DNA of 38,779 bases. Origin: Streptomyces antioxidans (GTDB lineage Bacteria > Actinomycetota > Actinomycetes > Streptomycetales > Streptomycetaceae). This document shows positions 26,077 through 34,103 of this stretch, piece by piece (position 1 is the stretch's first letter; each line of letters begins with the position of its first letter). The DNA is taken from contig NZ_LAKD02000132.1 of assembly GCF_000968685.2 (NCBI RefSeq), positions 1-38,779 on the forward strand, in the 5' to 3' direction. The translations under genes and the position numbers were made by a program. The notes beneath the pieces are model-generated. The model ran no database searches. It worked only from the letters and a program-made list of their open reading frames with translations, and was not told the DNA's origin.

Positions 26077-26838
26077 CGCGGTCAGGATCCGTGGGCCGTC
26101 GTCCGTGATCGCCACCGTGTGCTCGCTGTGGGCGGCGCGGCTGCCGTCCGTCGTCCGCAGCGTCCAGCCGTCGGCGTCGGTGGTGTACGCGTCCAGGCCG
26201 CCCGCCAGGAACATCGGCTCGATGGCCAGCACCAGCCCGTGGCGCAGCGGAAAGCCGCGGCCGGGCCGCCCCTCGTTGGGGACCGGCGGGTCCTCGTGCA
26301 TCCGTCGGCCGATGCCATGGCCGCCGAAGTCCTCCATGATGCCGTAGCCCGCGGAGCGCCCGACCGTTCCCACGGCATGGGAGATGTCGCCCATCCGGCC
26401 TCCCGCGACGGCCGCCGCGATCCCCGCTTCCAGCGCCTGCCGGGTGGCTTCGATCAGCCGGAGGTCGGCCGGGCGCGGGGTGCCGACGGTGAAGCTGACG
26501 GCGGCGTCGCCGCTCCAGCCGTCCAGCGTCGCACCGCAGTCGACGGTCACCAGATCGCCGTCGCGCAGTCGGTAGTCGCCCGGGATGCCGTGGACGATGG
26601 CGTCGTTGACCGAGGCGCAGATGACCGCGGGGAAGGGGGTGGAGGCGAACTGCGGCCGGTAGCCGAGGAACGGGGAGCTCGCCCCGGCCTCGCGCAGTGC
26701 CTCCCGCGCCGCGTCGTCCAGCTCGCGCAGCGAGACGCCGACGGCCGCCGCCCGCTGTGCGGCGTCGAGCGCCGAGGCGACGACGCGGCCCGCCTCGCGC
26801 ATGGCGTCCAGGGAGGCGTCGGTCTTGATTTCCACCAT
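26071..26838 (-). CDS. map: methionine aminopeptidase, type I
   Basis: This 255-residue enzyme removes the initiator methionine from new proteins. All metal ligands and the active-site His are visible: His in AIVHGIPGDY, two Asp in VDCGATLDGWSGDAAVSF, His in GGHGIGRRMHEDPPVPN, Glu in LVLAIEPMF and Glu in AHSEHTVAIT. The more usual DGWHGD reads DGWSGD. There is no N-terminal zinc-finger extension. The ATG at 26838 has GAAGGGG eight bases upstream. This is not the copy next to secY/adk, so it is an additional, regulated paralog. It is divergent from a small XRE regulator with palindromic DNA between them. Confidence 0.94.
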   Translation of the reverse strand: MVEIKTDASLDAMREAGRVVASALDAAQRAAAVGVSLRELDDAAREALREAGASSPFLGYRPQFASTPFPAVICASVNDAIVHGIPGDYRLRDGDLVTVDCGATLDGWSGDAAVSFTVGTPRPADLRLIEATRQALEAGIAAAVAGGRMGDISHAVGTVGRSAGYGIMEDFGGHGIGRRMHEDPPVPNEGRPGRGFPLRHGLVLAIEPMFLAGGLDAYTTDADGWTLRTTDGSRAAHSEHTVAITDDGPRILTAL

Positions 26839-26857
26839 GGGTGAGCCCCTTCGTGTG

Positions 26858-26906
26858 ACCGAACCACGGGTTCGGTGTGCACCAATTACTATACCGGTAT
26901 TAGTAT
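26858..26906. promoter_or_regulatory. divergent map/XRE promoter with two palindromes
   Basis: ACCGAACC-ACG-GGTTCGGT (26858-26876) is a perfect 8-bp inverted repeat in the map leader. ATACCGGTAT (26891-26900) is a perfect palindrome inside the longer near-palindrome ACTATACCGGTATTAGT (26888-26904). The latter contains the map -10 (TATAGT on the minus strand, 26888-26893) and abuts a -10-like TAGTAT (26901-26906) seven bases before the XRE start at 26914. Both promoters could therefore be closed by one repressor, most simply the XRE protein. Confidence 0.6.
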
Positions 26907-26913
26907 CACGGTC

Positions 26914-27192
26914 ATGGTGCGCACTCCTCTCACCCCGCTGGAACGTGAACGCGGTCGCTTCCTCGGCGCTCTGCTGCGCAAGGCCCGTGGCGAACGGAGC
27001 ATGACCGAGGTCGCCGCCGGGGCCGGGATCTCGGCCGAGACCCTGCGGAAGATCGAGACCGGCCGGGCCCCGACCCCCGCCTTCTTCACGATCGCGGCTC
27101 TTGCCGCCACCCTTGGGCTGACCCTGGGCGAGATCGCGGAGCGGTGCGCGGCCGTTACCGCGCCGGAACGCGATGAGGGGGAGGCGGCCTAG
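26914..27192 (+). CDS. small XRE-family (helix-turn-helix) regulator
   Basis: A 92-residue protein consisting of a single Cro/C1-type helix-turn-helix: LRKARGERSMTEVAAGAGIS, TLRKIETGRAPTPAFF, TIAALAATLGLTLGEIAER. The ATG at 26914 directly follows a -10-like TAGTAT by seven bases, so the mRNA is probably leaderless; a start at 26875 would put the promoter inside the gene. It faces the aminopeptidase gene across a palindromic intergenic region and is the likely regulator of that gene and of itself. Confidence 0.88.
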   Translation: MVRTPLTPLERERGRFLGALLRKARGERSMTEVAAGAGISAETLRKIETGRAPTPAFFTIAALAATLGLTLGEIAERCAAVTAPERDEGEAA

Positions 27193-27454
27193 CCGAGGCC
27201 CCGCCGCCCACGGCGGGCCCTGCCCCGGATCCCGGAGCGGGGGCTCTGGGCCAGGCCCCGGAGCGGGGGCTCTGTTCCAGGGGTCGGGACGGGGGCGTCG
27301 CCCCCGTGTTCCGGGGGTCCAGGGGTGGAGCCCCTGGTGTCGGGGAGGGGGGGAAGATCCCCTGCGCCCCGATCCATTTGTTGCGGCAGGATGAAATCCC
27401 CACATCACCGTGTTGGTGCCTTCCGGAAGCGCAGGCGCATCGGGAGGTTCACGG
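27193..27454. other. intergenic region with direct repeat and two terminator hairpins
   Basis: An 18-base sequence CCCGGAGCGGGGGCTCTG occurs twice (27231-27248 and 27257-27274). Hairpins follow: ACGGGGG-CGTCG-CCCCCGT (27289-27307) and CCAGGGG-TGGAG-CCCCTGG (27319-27337). They probably end the XRE transcript. GGGAGG (27442-27447) is the ribosome binding site of the exporter gene. No gene is supported here. Confidence 0.6.
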
Positions 27455-30400
27455 GTGGCGGACGTAGTGGCGGACACATCGGGCGGATCGGATGGATCGG
27501 ATGGATTGGGCGAATCGGGGGAAAGGGGTGAGAAGGGTCCGGGAGCCGGACAGGGCTGGGTGAGGCGGCTGTTCGGCTACTGCTGGCGGTACCGCGGCGA
27601 TGTGCTGCTCGCCCTCGGCGCCTCGCTCGCCGGAATGGCCGTCATGGCACTCGTCCCGCTCGTGCCCAAACTGATCATCGACGATGTGATCGTCTCGCAC
27701 GACCGGTCCCTCACCCCCTGGGCCACCCTGCTGATCGTCGCCGCCCTCGTCGTCTACGCCCTCAGCTACGTCCGCCGCTTCTACGGCGGACGGCTCGCCC
27801 TCGACGTCCAGCACGCCCTGCGCACACAGATGTTCGCGGCCATCGCCCGCTTCGACGGCAGACGGCAGGACAACCTCTCCACCGGCCAGATCATCGGCCG
27901 CGCCACCAGCGACCTCCAGTTGATCCAGGGCCTGCTCTTCATGGTGCCGATGATGATCGGCAACGTTCTGCTCTTCCTGGTCTCGCTCGTCGTGATGGCC
28001 GTGCTCTCGCCGCTGCTCACCGTCGTCGCCCTCGCCGTCGCCCCCGCCCTGTGGGTCCTCGCCTCGCGCAGCCGCGTCCGGCTCTTCCCCGCCACCTGGT
28101 ACGCCCAGGGGCAGGCGGCCGCCGTGGCGGGCGTGGTCGACGGGGCCGTGACCGGGGTCCGGGTGGTCAAGGGGTTCGGGCAGGAGGCGCAGGAGACCGA
28201 CAAGCTGCGCGAGGTCGGCCGGGGGCTGTTCGCCGCCCGGCTGCGCACCGTACGGCTGAACTCCCGCTACACCCCGGCCCTCCAGGCCGTCCCCGCCCTC
28301 GGCCAGGTCGCCATGCTGGCGCTCGGCGGCTGGATGGCCACCCGAGGCCAGATCACCCTCGGCACCTTCGTGGCCTTCTCGACCTACCTCGCCCAGCTCG
28401 TGGCCCCGGTGCGGATGCTCACGATGCTGCTGACCATCGGGCAGCAGGCGCGGGCCGGGGTCGAGCGGGTCTTCGAGCTCATCGACACCGAGCCCGTCAT
28501 CGACGAACGCCCCGACGCCGGGGAGCTTCCCGAGGACGCCCCGGCGACGGTCGAGTTCGACCGGGTGAGCTTCGGCTACGACCCCGAGCGGCCGGTGCTG
28601 TCCGACGTGTCCCTGCGCATCGAGCCGGGCGAGACCCTGGCCGTCGTGGGCGCCTCCGGAAGCGGCAAGTCGACGCTGTCCATGCTGCTGCCGCGCTTCT
28701 ACGACGTGTCGTCGGGCGCGGTGCGGATCGGCGGCCACGATGTGCGGGAGCTGACGTACGACTCGCTGCGCCGGGCGGTCGGGCTGGTGCCGGAGGACAG
28801 TTTCCTCTTCTCCGACACCGTGCGCGCCAACCTCGCCTACGGGCTGCCGGACGCGAGCGAGGAGCGGATCCGGACCGCCGCCCGCGCCGCGCAGGCCGAC
28901 GGCTTCATCTCCGCGCTGCCGAACGGCTATGACACCGAGGTCGGCGAGCAGGGGCTGACCCTCTCCGGCGGCCAGCGCCAGCGGCTGGCCCTGGCCCGCG
29001 CGATCCTCACCGACCCCCGGCTGCTCGTCCTGGACGACGCCACCTCGGCGGTGGACGCACGCGTCGAGCACGAGATCCACGAGGCGCTCCGGGGCGTCAT
29101 GGCGGGCCGCACCACCCTGCTGATCGCCCACCGCCCCTCGACCCTCGCCCTCGCCGACCGCATCGCGGTCATGGACCGGGGCCGGGTCGCGGACGTGGGC
29201 ACGGACGAGGAGCTGAGGGCGCGCAGCGCCGTGTACCGGCGCCTGCTGACGGACGACGTGACGGACGACGAGACCGAGTCGCCCGCCGCCCCGAACGGTG
29301 ACGGTCCCAGGGGCGACGGCCCCGGGGCCGTGGTCACGCCGCCGACGGGGAACGGCCCCCTGCGGTGGGCCGGACCCGACGGCCCGGCCCCTGCCCCGGC
29401 CCCGGCCGAGCCGCGCGGCGCCGACGCGCACGCGGTCGGCTTCGCCGGTGGGTTCGGCGGAGAGTCCGCCGCGACGGGGCTGGCCGAGCCGTGTCTCGAC
29501 GCCGGGCCGTGTCTCGACGGCGGGCCGCCCGCCGACGGCGACCACACGGTGCACGACCCCGAGGGGCGCCCGCGCCCCGCGTCGGGTTGGCGGGCGCACG
29601 GTGGGGATGGCCCTGTGTACGCCGCCGGTGAGGCGCCCCGCGACGGGGTGGCCCCCGAGCCCTGGGCGCCGTCCGATGGCGAGGGCCGTTCGCACGGCGG
29701 GGACGACCCCGCGCACGCCGTTCGCGCGGCGGACGGCACCGTAGGGGCGCCGGATGGGTACGGCGCCGTTCGCGTCCCGGACGGGGGTGGCGCCGTCTCT
29801 GGGGCGGATGCGGCCGGGGCGGGCCGCTCAGCGGGCCCGGGCCACCGCGGGGTGACCCCGCATCTGTGGGTGCGGCCCGATCGTGACGACCGTAAGGGCG
29901 ACACGGCGGTGGGCGCTGGCGCGGGGGCCGTGGCCGGGCCCGGGATCTCGGGGGCGCTGTCCGGGATGCCCGCCACCCCGGAACTGCTCGCCAAGGTCGC
30001 CGCCCTGCCGCCCGCCACCGACACCCCCGACATCGACGAGGAGCGGGCCGCCCGCCCCGAGGAGACGTACGGGCTGCGGCGGTTGCTGCGTGGCTTCGGG
30101 GCGCCGCTCCTGGTCGCGCTGGCGCTCGTGGCCGTGGACGCGATCGCCGGGCTGCTGCTGCCCGTGCTCATCCGGCACGGGATCGACCAGGGCGTCCAGC
30201 GGCTCTCACTCGGCGCGGTGTGGGCCGCCTCCGGGCTCGCGCTCCTGGTCGTCCTCGTGCAGTGGGCCGCCCAGATCGGCGAGACCCGGATGACCGGGCG
30301 GACCGGTGAACGGGTGCTCTACGCACTGCGGGTGAAGATCTTCGCCCAGCTCCAGCGGCTCGGCCTCGACTACTACGAGCGCGAGCTGAGCGGCAAGATC

Positions 30401-31813
30401 ATGACGCGGATGACCACCGACGTGGACGCGCTGTCCACGTTCCTCCAGACCGGTCTCGTCACCGCCGTGGTCAGCCTGCTGACCTTCTTCGGCATCCTGG
30501 TCGCGCTGCTCGTCATCGACGTGGAGCTCGCGCTGGTGGTCTTCCTGACCCTGCCGCCGCTCATCGTCGGCACGGTGATGTTCCGGCGCCGCAGCGTCAC
30601 GGCGTACGAACTGGCCCGCGAGCGCGTGAGCGTGGTCAACGCGGACCTCCAGGAGAGCGTGGCGGGGCTGCGGATCGTGCAGGCGTTCCGGCGCGAGCGG
30701 TCCGGCCGGGAGCGGTTCGCGGCGCGCAGCGACGCCTACCGCCAGGCGCGGATCCGCGGCCAGCGGCTGATCTCGGTGTACTTCCCGTTCGTCCAGCTGC
30801 TCTCGTCCGTGGCCTCCGCGCTGGTGCTCATCGTGGGCGCCGGGCGGGTCGGGGACGGCACGCTGACGGCGGGCGCGCTGGTGGCGTACCTCCTCTACAT
30901 CGATCTGTTCTTCGCCCCCGTCCAGCAGCTCTCCCAGGTCTTCGACGGCTATCAGCAGGCCACCGTGTCGCTGGGCCGCATCCAGGAGTTGCTGCGCGAG
31001 CCCACCACCACACCGGTGGCCGAGGCCCCGCGCCAGATGGGCGCGGTGCGCGGCGAGATCGCCTTCGACGAGGTGCGGTTCCGCTACGGGGGCGGGAGCG
31101 GGGACGGAGACGGCGAGGAGGCGCTGGCGGGCATCTCGCTCACGATCCCCCCGGGGCAGACCGTGGCGTTCGTCGGGGAGACCGGGGCCGGGAAGTCCAC
31201 CCTGGTCAAGCTGGTGGCGCGGTTCTACGACCCGACGCGGGGCGCCGTGCGGGTGGACGGTGTGGATCTGCGCGAACTCGACCTCGCCGGATACCGGGGC
31301 CATCTCGGAGTGGTCCCGCAGGAGCCGTACCTCTTCGCCGGGACGGTGCGCGACGCCATCGCCTACGGACGGCCCGGCGCGAGCGACGCGGAGGTGGAGG
31401 CCGCCGCGCGGGCGGTCGGCGCCCATGCCATGGTGGCGTCGCTCGACGGTGGCTATCTCCACGAGGTCTCCGAGCGCGGGCGCAATCTCTCCGCCGGGCA
31501 GCGGCAGTTGGTCGCGCTGGCGCGCGCCGAGCTGGTGAACCCGGACATCCTGCTGCTCGACGAGGCCACGGCCGCGCTCGATCTGGCCACCGAGGCCCTG
31601 GTCAACCAGGCCACGGATCGTCTGACGGGACGGCGCACCACACTGGTCGTCGCCCACCGGCTGACCACCGCCGCCCGTGCGGACCGGGTGGTGGTCCTGG
31701 ACCACGGCCGGGTCGTCGAGGACGGCACCCATGAGGAGCTGGTGGCGCGGGACGGCCGGTACGCCGCGCTGTGGCGCACGTTCATCGGGGAGACGGCCCC
31801 CGCGACCGTCTGA
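27455..31813 (+). CDS. fused heterodimer-type ABC exporter (two TMD-NBD halves in one chain)
   Basis: A 1452-residue multidrug/lipid-type exporter. Half 1 (residues 30-605) has six membrane helices, then Walker A GASGSGKST (about 399), LSGGQ (503), Walker B LLVLDDATSAVD (525) and H-loop AHRPSTLA. Residues about 610-870 are a disordered Gly/Pro/Ala/Asp linker. Half 2 has six helices, Walker A GETGAGKST (1241), signature LSAGQ (1345), Walker B ILLLDEATAALD (1367) and AHRLTT. NBD1 lacks the catalytic Glu (Asp instead) and NBD2 has the altered signature. Those two elements face each other, so one ATP site is degenerate and the other canonical, as in BmrCD and TM287/288. I chose the GTG at 27455, seven bases after GGGAGG, over the GTG at 27410. 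The substrate is unknown. Confidence 0.93.
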   Translation: MADVVADTSGGSDGSDGLGESGERGEKGPGAGQGWVRRLFGYCWRYRGDVLLALGASLAGMAVMALVPLVPKLIIDDVIVSHDRSLTPWATLLIVAALVVYALSYVRRFYGGRLALDVQHALRTQMFAAIARFDGRRQDNLSTGQIIGRATSDLQLIQGLLFMVPMMIGNVLLFLVSLVVMAVLSPLLTVVALAVAPALWVLASRSRVRLFPATWYAQGQAAAVAGVVDGAVTGVRVVKGFGQEAQETDKLREVGRGLFAARLRTVRLNSRYTPALQAVPALGQVAMLALGGWMATRGQITLGTFVAFSTYLAQLVAPVRMLTMLLTIGQQARAGVERVFELIDTEPVIDERPDAGELPEDAPATVEFDRVSFGYDPERPVLSDVSLRIEPGETLAVVGASGSGKSTLSMLLPRFYDVSSGAVRIGGHDVRELTYDSLRRAVGLVPEDSFLFSDTVRANLAYGLPDASEERIRTAARAAQADGFISALPNGYDTEVGEQGLTLSGGQRQRLALARAILTDPRLLVLDDATSAVDARVEHEIHEALRGVMAGRTTLLIAHRPSTLALADRIAVMDRGRVADVGTDEELRARSAVYRRLLTDDVTDDETESPAAPNGDGPRGDGPGAVVTPPTGNGPLRWAGPDGPAPAPAPAEPRGADAHAVGFAGGFGGESAATGLAEPCLDAGPCLDGGPPADGDHTVHDPEGRPRPASGWRAHGGDGPVYAAGEAPRDGVAPEPWAPSDGEGRSHGGDDPAHAVRAADGTVGAPDGYGAVRVPDGGGAVSGADAAGAGRSAGPGHRGVTPHLWVRPDRDDRKGDTAVGAGAGAVAGPGISGALSGMPATPELLAKVAALPPATDTPDIDEERAARPEETYGLRRLLRGFGAPLLVALALVAVDAIAGLLLPVLIRHGIDQGVQRLSLGAVWAASGLALLVVLVQWAAQIGETRMTGRTGERVLYALRVKIFAQLQRLGLDYYERELSGKIMTRMTTDVDALSTFLQTGLVTAVVSLLTFFGILVALLVIDVELALVVFLTLPPLIVGTVMFRRRSVTAYELARERVSVVNADLQESVAGLRIVQAFRRERSGRERFAARSDAYRQARIRGQRLISVYFPFVQLLSSVASALVLIVGAGRVGDGTLTAGALVAYLLYIDLFFAPVQQLSQVFDGYQQATVSLGRIQELLREPTTTPVAEAPRQMGAVRGEIAFDEVRFRYGGGSGDGDGEEALAGISLTIPPGQTVAFVGETGAGKSTLVKLVARFYDPTRGAVRVDGVDLRELDLAGYRGHLGVVPQEPYLFAGTVRDAIAYGRPGASDAEVEAAARAVGAHAMVASLDGGYLHEVSERGRNLSAGQRQLVALARAELVNPDILLLDEATAALDLATEALVNQATDRLTGRRTTLVVAHRLTTAARADRVVVLDHGRVVEDGTHEELVARDGRYAALWRTFIGETAPATV
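27485..27520. repeat. 9-bp repeats in the exporter N terminus
   Basis: GGATCGGAT occurs twice in tandem (27485-27502), followed by two degenerate units (GGATTGGGC and GAATCGGGG). They encode Gly-Ser-Asp-type residues 11-22 of the exporter. Confidence 0.7.
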
Positions 31814-32052
31814 GCGCGCGGCTGGAAGTGCCCCGACCTGCCGTCGGCCGTCTGCGGCGCCGTCGTGGCTGGTCGCGCCCAGGCGGCGGAGCCGCATATC
31901 GACACAGCCGCGCGCCCCTTCGGGGCGCGTGGGCCCGCCGTCGCGTGGACAATACGCGCCGCGTGGGCCCGTGTCGCAGGGGCGCCGTGCACCGGTCAGC
32001 CGCCGTACGGCCGGTAACGCTCAGCGTTCGTTCGTTGTTACGTACGGTAACG
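31814..32052. other. convergent intergenic region with a Streptomyces-type interspersed terminator element
   Basis: A hairpin CGCGCCCC-TTC-GGGGCGCG (31911-31929), extended by three pairs to 31908-31932, follows AGGCGGCGGAGCCGCATATC (31880-31899). I recall very similar sequence plus hairpin recurring in many Streptomyces genomes, so this is probably a dispersed bidirectional terminator. Downstream, GTTACGTACGGTAAC (32036-32050) is an imperfect palindrome of unknown role. No gene is seen. Confidence 0.5.
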
Positions 32053-32496
32053 TCATGGTTCCATGCCGCTGGCCCTCGCTATGCCCTCCACTTCCCGCCG
32101 GTCCTGCTCCCGCTGCTCCGCCTCGGCCGCCACCCGCTGCTTGTGGCGGTGCAGGAAGTCGGGGTCCCCGGCCCGCTCCTGAGGCACCAGCACCTTCATG
32201 CCCTTGGCGTGCGGGCTGTCGCCGAGGTCGACCACCACACGCTCGTCCTGGGAGGTGAGCAGGCCGAACAGCACCAGCAGCTCGGCCTGGAGAGCGGGGG
32301 TGAACAGCTCTTTCTCCTCCGGCCCCATCCCGAGCTCGTACGTCCCCCCGCGGACGGCCGGTGAGGTGCTCAACTCGCGCAACAGCCGCATCAGCAGCTC
32401 GAGCGAGCGGGGATCGATCCGCTCCTGCAATTCGTTCAGATACCGCGTCAGCCGCTCGGCCCGTTCACTCCGGTCGTGCCGTTCGTCTCGGTCCAT
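32053..32496 (-). CDS. small conserved protein of unknown function
   Basis: A 147-residue soluble, highly charged protein. Its N-terminal third is predicted helical (DERHDRSERAERLTRYLNEL), the middle contains RIDPRSLELLMRLLRELSTS and LFTPALQAELLVLFGLLTSQ, and the C terminus is a charged helix (HRHKQRVAAEAEQREQDRRE) that may form a coiled coil. I recognise no domain. Codon bias supports a real gene. In-frame starts at 32514 (ATG) and 32517 (GTG) would add six or seven residues; none has a clear ribosome binding site. It is divergent from the secreted peptidase gene. Confidence 0.7.
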   Translation of the reverse strand: MDRDERHDRSERAERLTRYLNELQERIDPRSLELLMRLLRELSTSPAVRGGTYELGMGPEEKELFTPALQAELLVLFGLLTSQDERVVVDLGDSPHAKGMKVLVPQERAGDPDFLHRHKQRVAAEAEQREQDRREVEGIARASGMEP

Positions 32497-32678
32497 ACAG
32501 GCAGCATGAGCCATCACAGCCCGCTACGAAAGAGGGCGGCGGTAACAACTCTCCGTATTCGGCGCCGGGTTGGGGCGTTGACGGCATCTGGCGACGCGGG
32601 TGTGTGCCCGGATAGGTTCTCGGCGACCTGTGCGAATTCACGGGACAAAGGGTCAACACGGCAACAAGGGGAGGGCGT

Positions 32679-34082
32679 ATGCGCACGATGCTCAGATGGC
32701 TGTTGTCGCTCGCGATACTGGTGGGGACGGTCGGCGCGGGCGCCGGAAGCGCGTCCGCGGCCCCGGCCGCCCCCGCCCAGCCGGACATCAAGGAACGTGT
32801 CCTGGCGATTCCTGGAATGCGTTTCGTGGCGGAGCAGCCCTACGAGGGCTATCGCTTCCTCGTCTTCAGCTACGCCCAGCCGGTGGACCACCGGCACCCC
32901 TCCAAGGGCACCTTCCAGCAGCGGTTCACGCTGCTGCACAAGAACACCGACCGGCCCACGGTCTTCTACACCTCGGGCTACAACGTCACCACCGCACCGC
33001 GCCGCAGTGAGCCCACCCAACTCGTGGACGGCAACCAGGTGTCCATGGAGTACCGTTTCTTCACTCCCTCCCGGCCCCAGCCCGCCGACTGGTCCAAGCT
33101 GGACATCTGGCAGGCCGCGAGCGACCAGCACCGCCTCTACCGGGCCCTGAAGCCCCTCTACGGCAAGAAGTGGCTGGCCACCGGCGGCAGCAAGGGCGGG
33201 ATGACGGCCACCTACTACCGCCGCTTCTACCCCCGGGACATGGACGGCACCGTCGCCTATGTGGCGCCCAATGACGTGGCCGACAAGGAGGACTCCGCCT
33301 ACGACCGCTTCTTCGAGGGCGTCGGCACCGCCGAATGCCGCACCAAGCTCAACGCGGTGCAGCGCGAGGCGCTGGTGCGGCGCGACGAGATCGTGAAGCG
33401 CTACCAGAAGTGGGCGGACGACGAGAAGCAGACCTTCACGGTCGTCGGCAGCGCCGACAAGGCGTACGAGAACGTGGTCCTGGACCTGGTGTGGGCCTTC
33501 TGGCAGTACCACCTGCTGAAGGACTGCGCGGACGTCCCCGCCCCGACCGCGGCCACCGATGAGCTGTACGGCTTCATCGACGAGATCTCGGGCTTCTCCG
33601 CCTACACCGACCAGGGCCTTGCGACCTACACGCCGTACTACTACCAGGCGGGCACCGAGCTCGGCTCGCCCACCTTCAAGACCCCGCACCTGGCCGGGCT
33701 GCTGCGCTACCCCGGCATCTACGCCCCGCGCAGCTATGTGCCGCGCGACATCCCGATGCGCTTCAAGCCGGGTGTGATGCGGGACATCGACCGCTGGGTC
33801 CGGCACGACGCCCACCGGATGCTCTTCGTCTACGGCCAGAACGACCCGTGGGGCGCCGAGCGCTTCCAGGTCGGCAAGGGCGCCAAGGACGCGTACGTCT
33901 ACACGGTGGCCGGCGGCAACCACGGCTCCAGCATCGCCCAGCTGACGGACGGCCAGAAGGCCAAGGCCACCGCCGAGGTACAGCGCTGGGCGGGCGTCAG
34001 CCCCACCAGCAAGCCCCTCGCCGGGCACGACGCGAAGCTGGACCGCCGTGAGGTGGAGCGCGAGCCGGTGTTGCGCCCCTGA
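32679..34082 (+). CDS. secreted tripeptidyl aminopeptidase, peptidase family S37
   Basis: This 467-residue exported serine peptidase cleaves N-terminal tripeptides. A signal peptide (residues 1-28, MLRWLLSLAILVGTVGAGAG ending ASAAPA) precedes the S37 domain, which contains YTQPVDHRHPSKGTFQQR-like sequence, GNQVSMEYRFFTPSRP and the nucleophile motif TGGSKGGMTATYY (Ser near residue 170). Later come YGQNDPWGAERF, likely holding the Asp, and GGNHGSSIAQL, likely holding the His of the triad. Length and order fit the Streptomyces family. The ATG at 32679 has GGGGAGG ahead. It is convergent with the GH3 gene. Confidence 0.92.
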   Translation: MRTMLRWLLSLAILVGTVGAGAGSASAAPAAPAQPDIKERVLAIPGMRFVAEQPYEGYRFLVFSYAQPVDHRHPSKGTFQQRFTLLHKNTDRPTVFYTSGYNVTTAPRRSEPTQLVDGNQVSMEYRFFTPSRPQPADWSKLDIWQAASDQHRLYRALKPLYGKKWLATGGSKGGMTATYYRRFYPRDMDGTVAYVAPNDVADKEDSAYDRFFEGVGTAECRTKLNAVQREALVRRDEIVKRYQKWADDEKQTFTVVGSADKAYENVVLDLVWAFWQYHLLKDCADVPAPTAATDELYGFIDEISGFSAYTDQGLATYTPYYYQAGTELGSPTFKTPHLAGLLRYPGIYAPRSYVPRDIPMRFKPGVMRDIDRWVRHDAHRMLFVYGQNDPWGAERFQVGKGAKDAYVYTVAGGNHGSSIAQLTDGQKAKATAEVQRWAGVSPTSKPLAGHDAKLDRREVEREPVLRP

Positions 34083-34103
34083 GCGCACCGGATCCGTGCG
34101 GCT
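34081..34103. terminator. bidirectional hairpin between the S37 peptidase and GH3 genes
   Basis: GAGCGCAC (34081-34088) pairs with GTGCGGCTC (34095-34103) with one bulged base. The stem overlaps both convergent stop codons, so one short element ends both messages. Confidence 0.5.

Noticed and set aside
26875..26913. Earlier start for the XRE regulator
   Set aside because: The added codons would contain the promoter palindrome and -10; the leaderless start at 26914 fits better.
27449..29716. 755-codon minus-strand frame opposite the exporter
   Set aside because: Shadow frame; the plus strand has conserved ABC motifs throughout.
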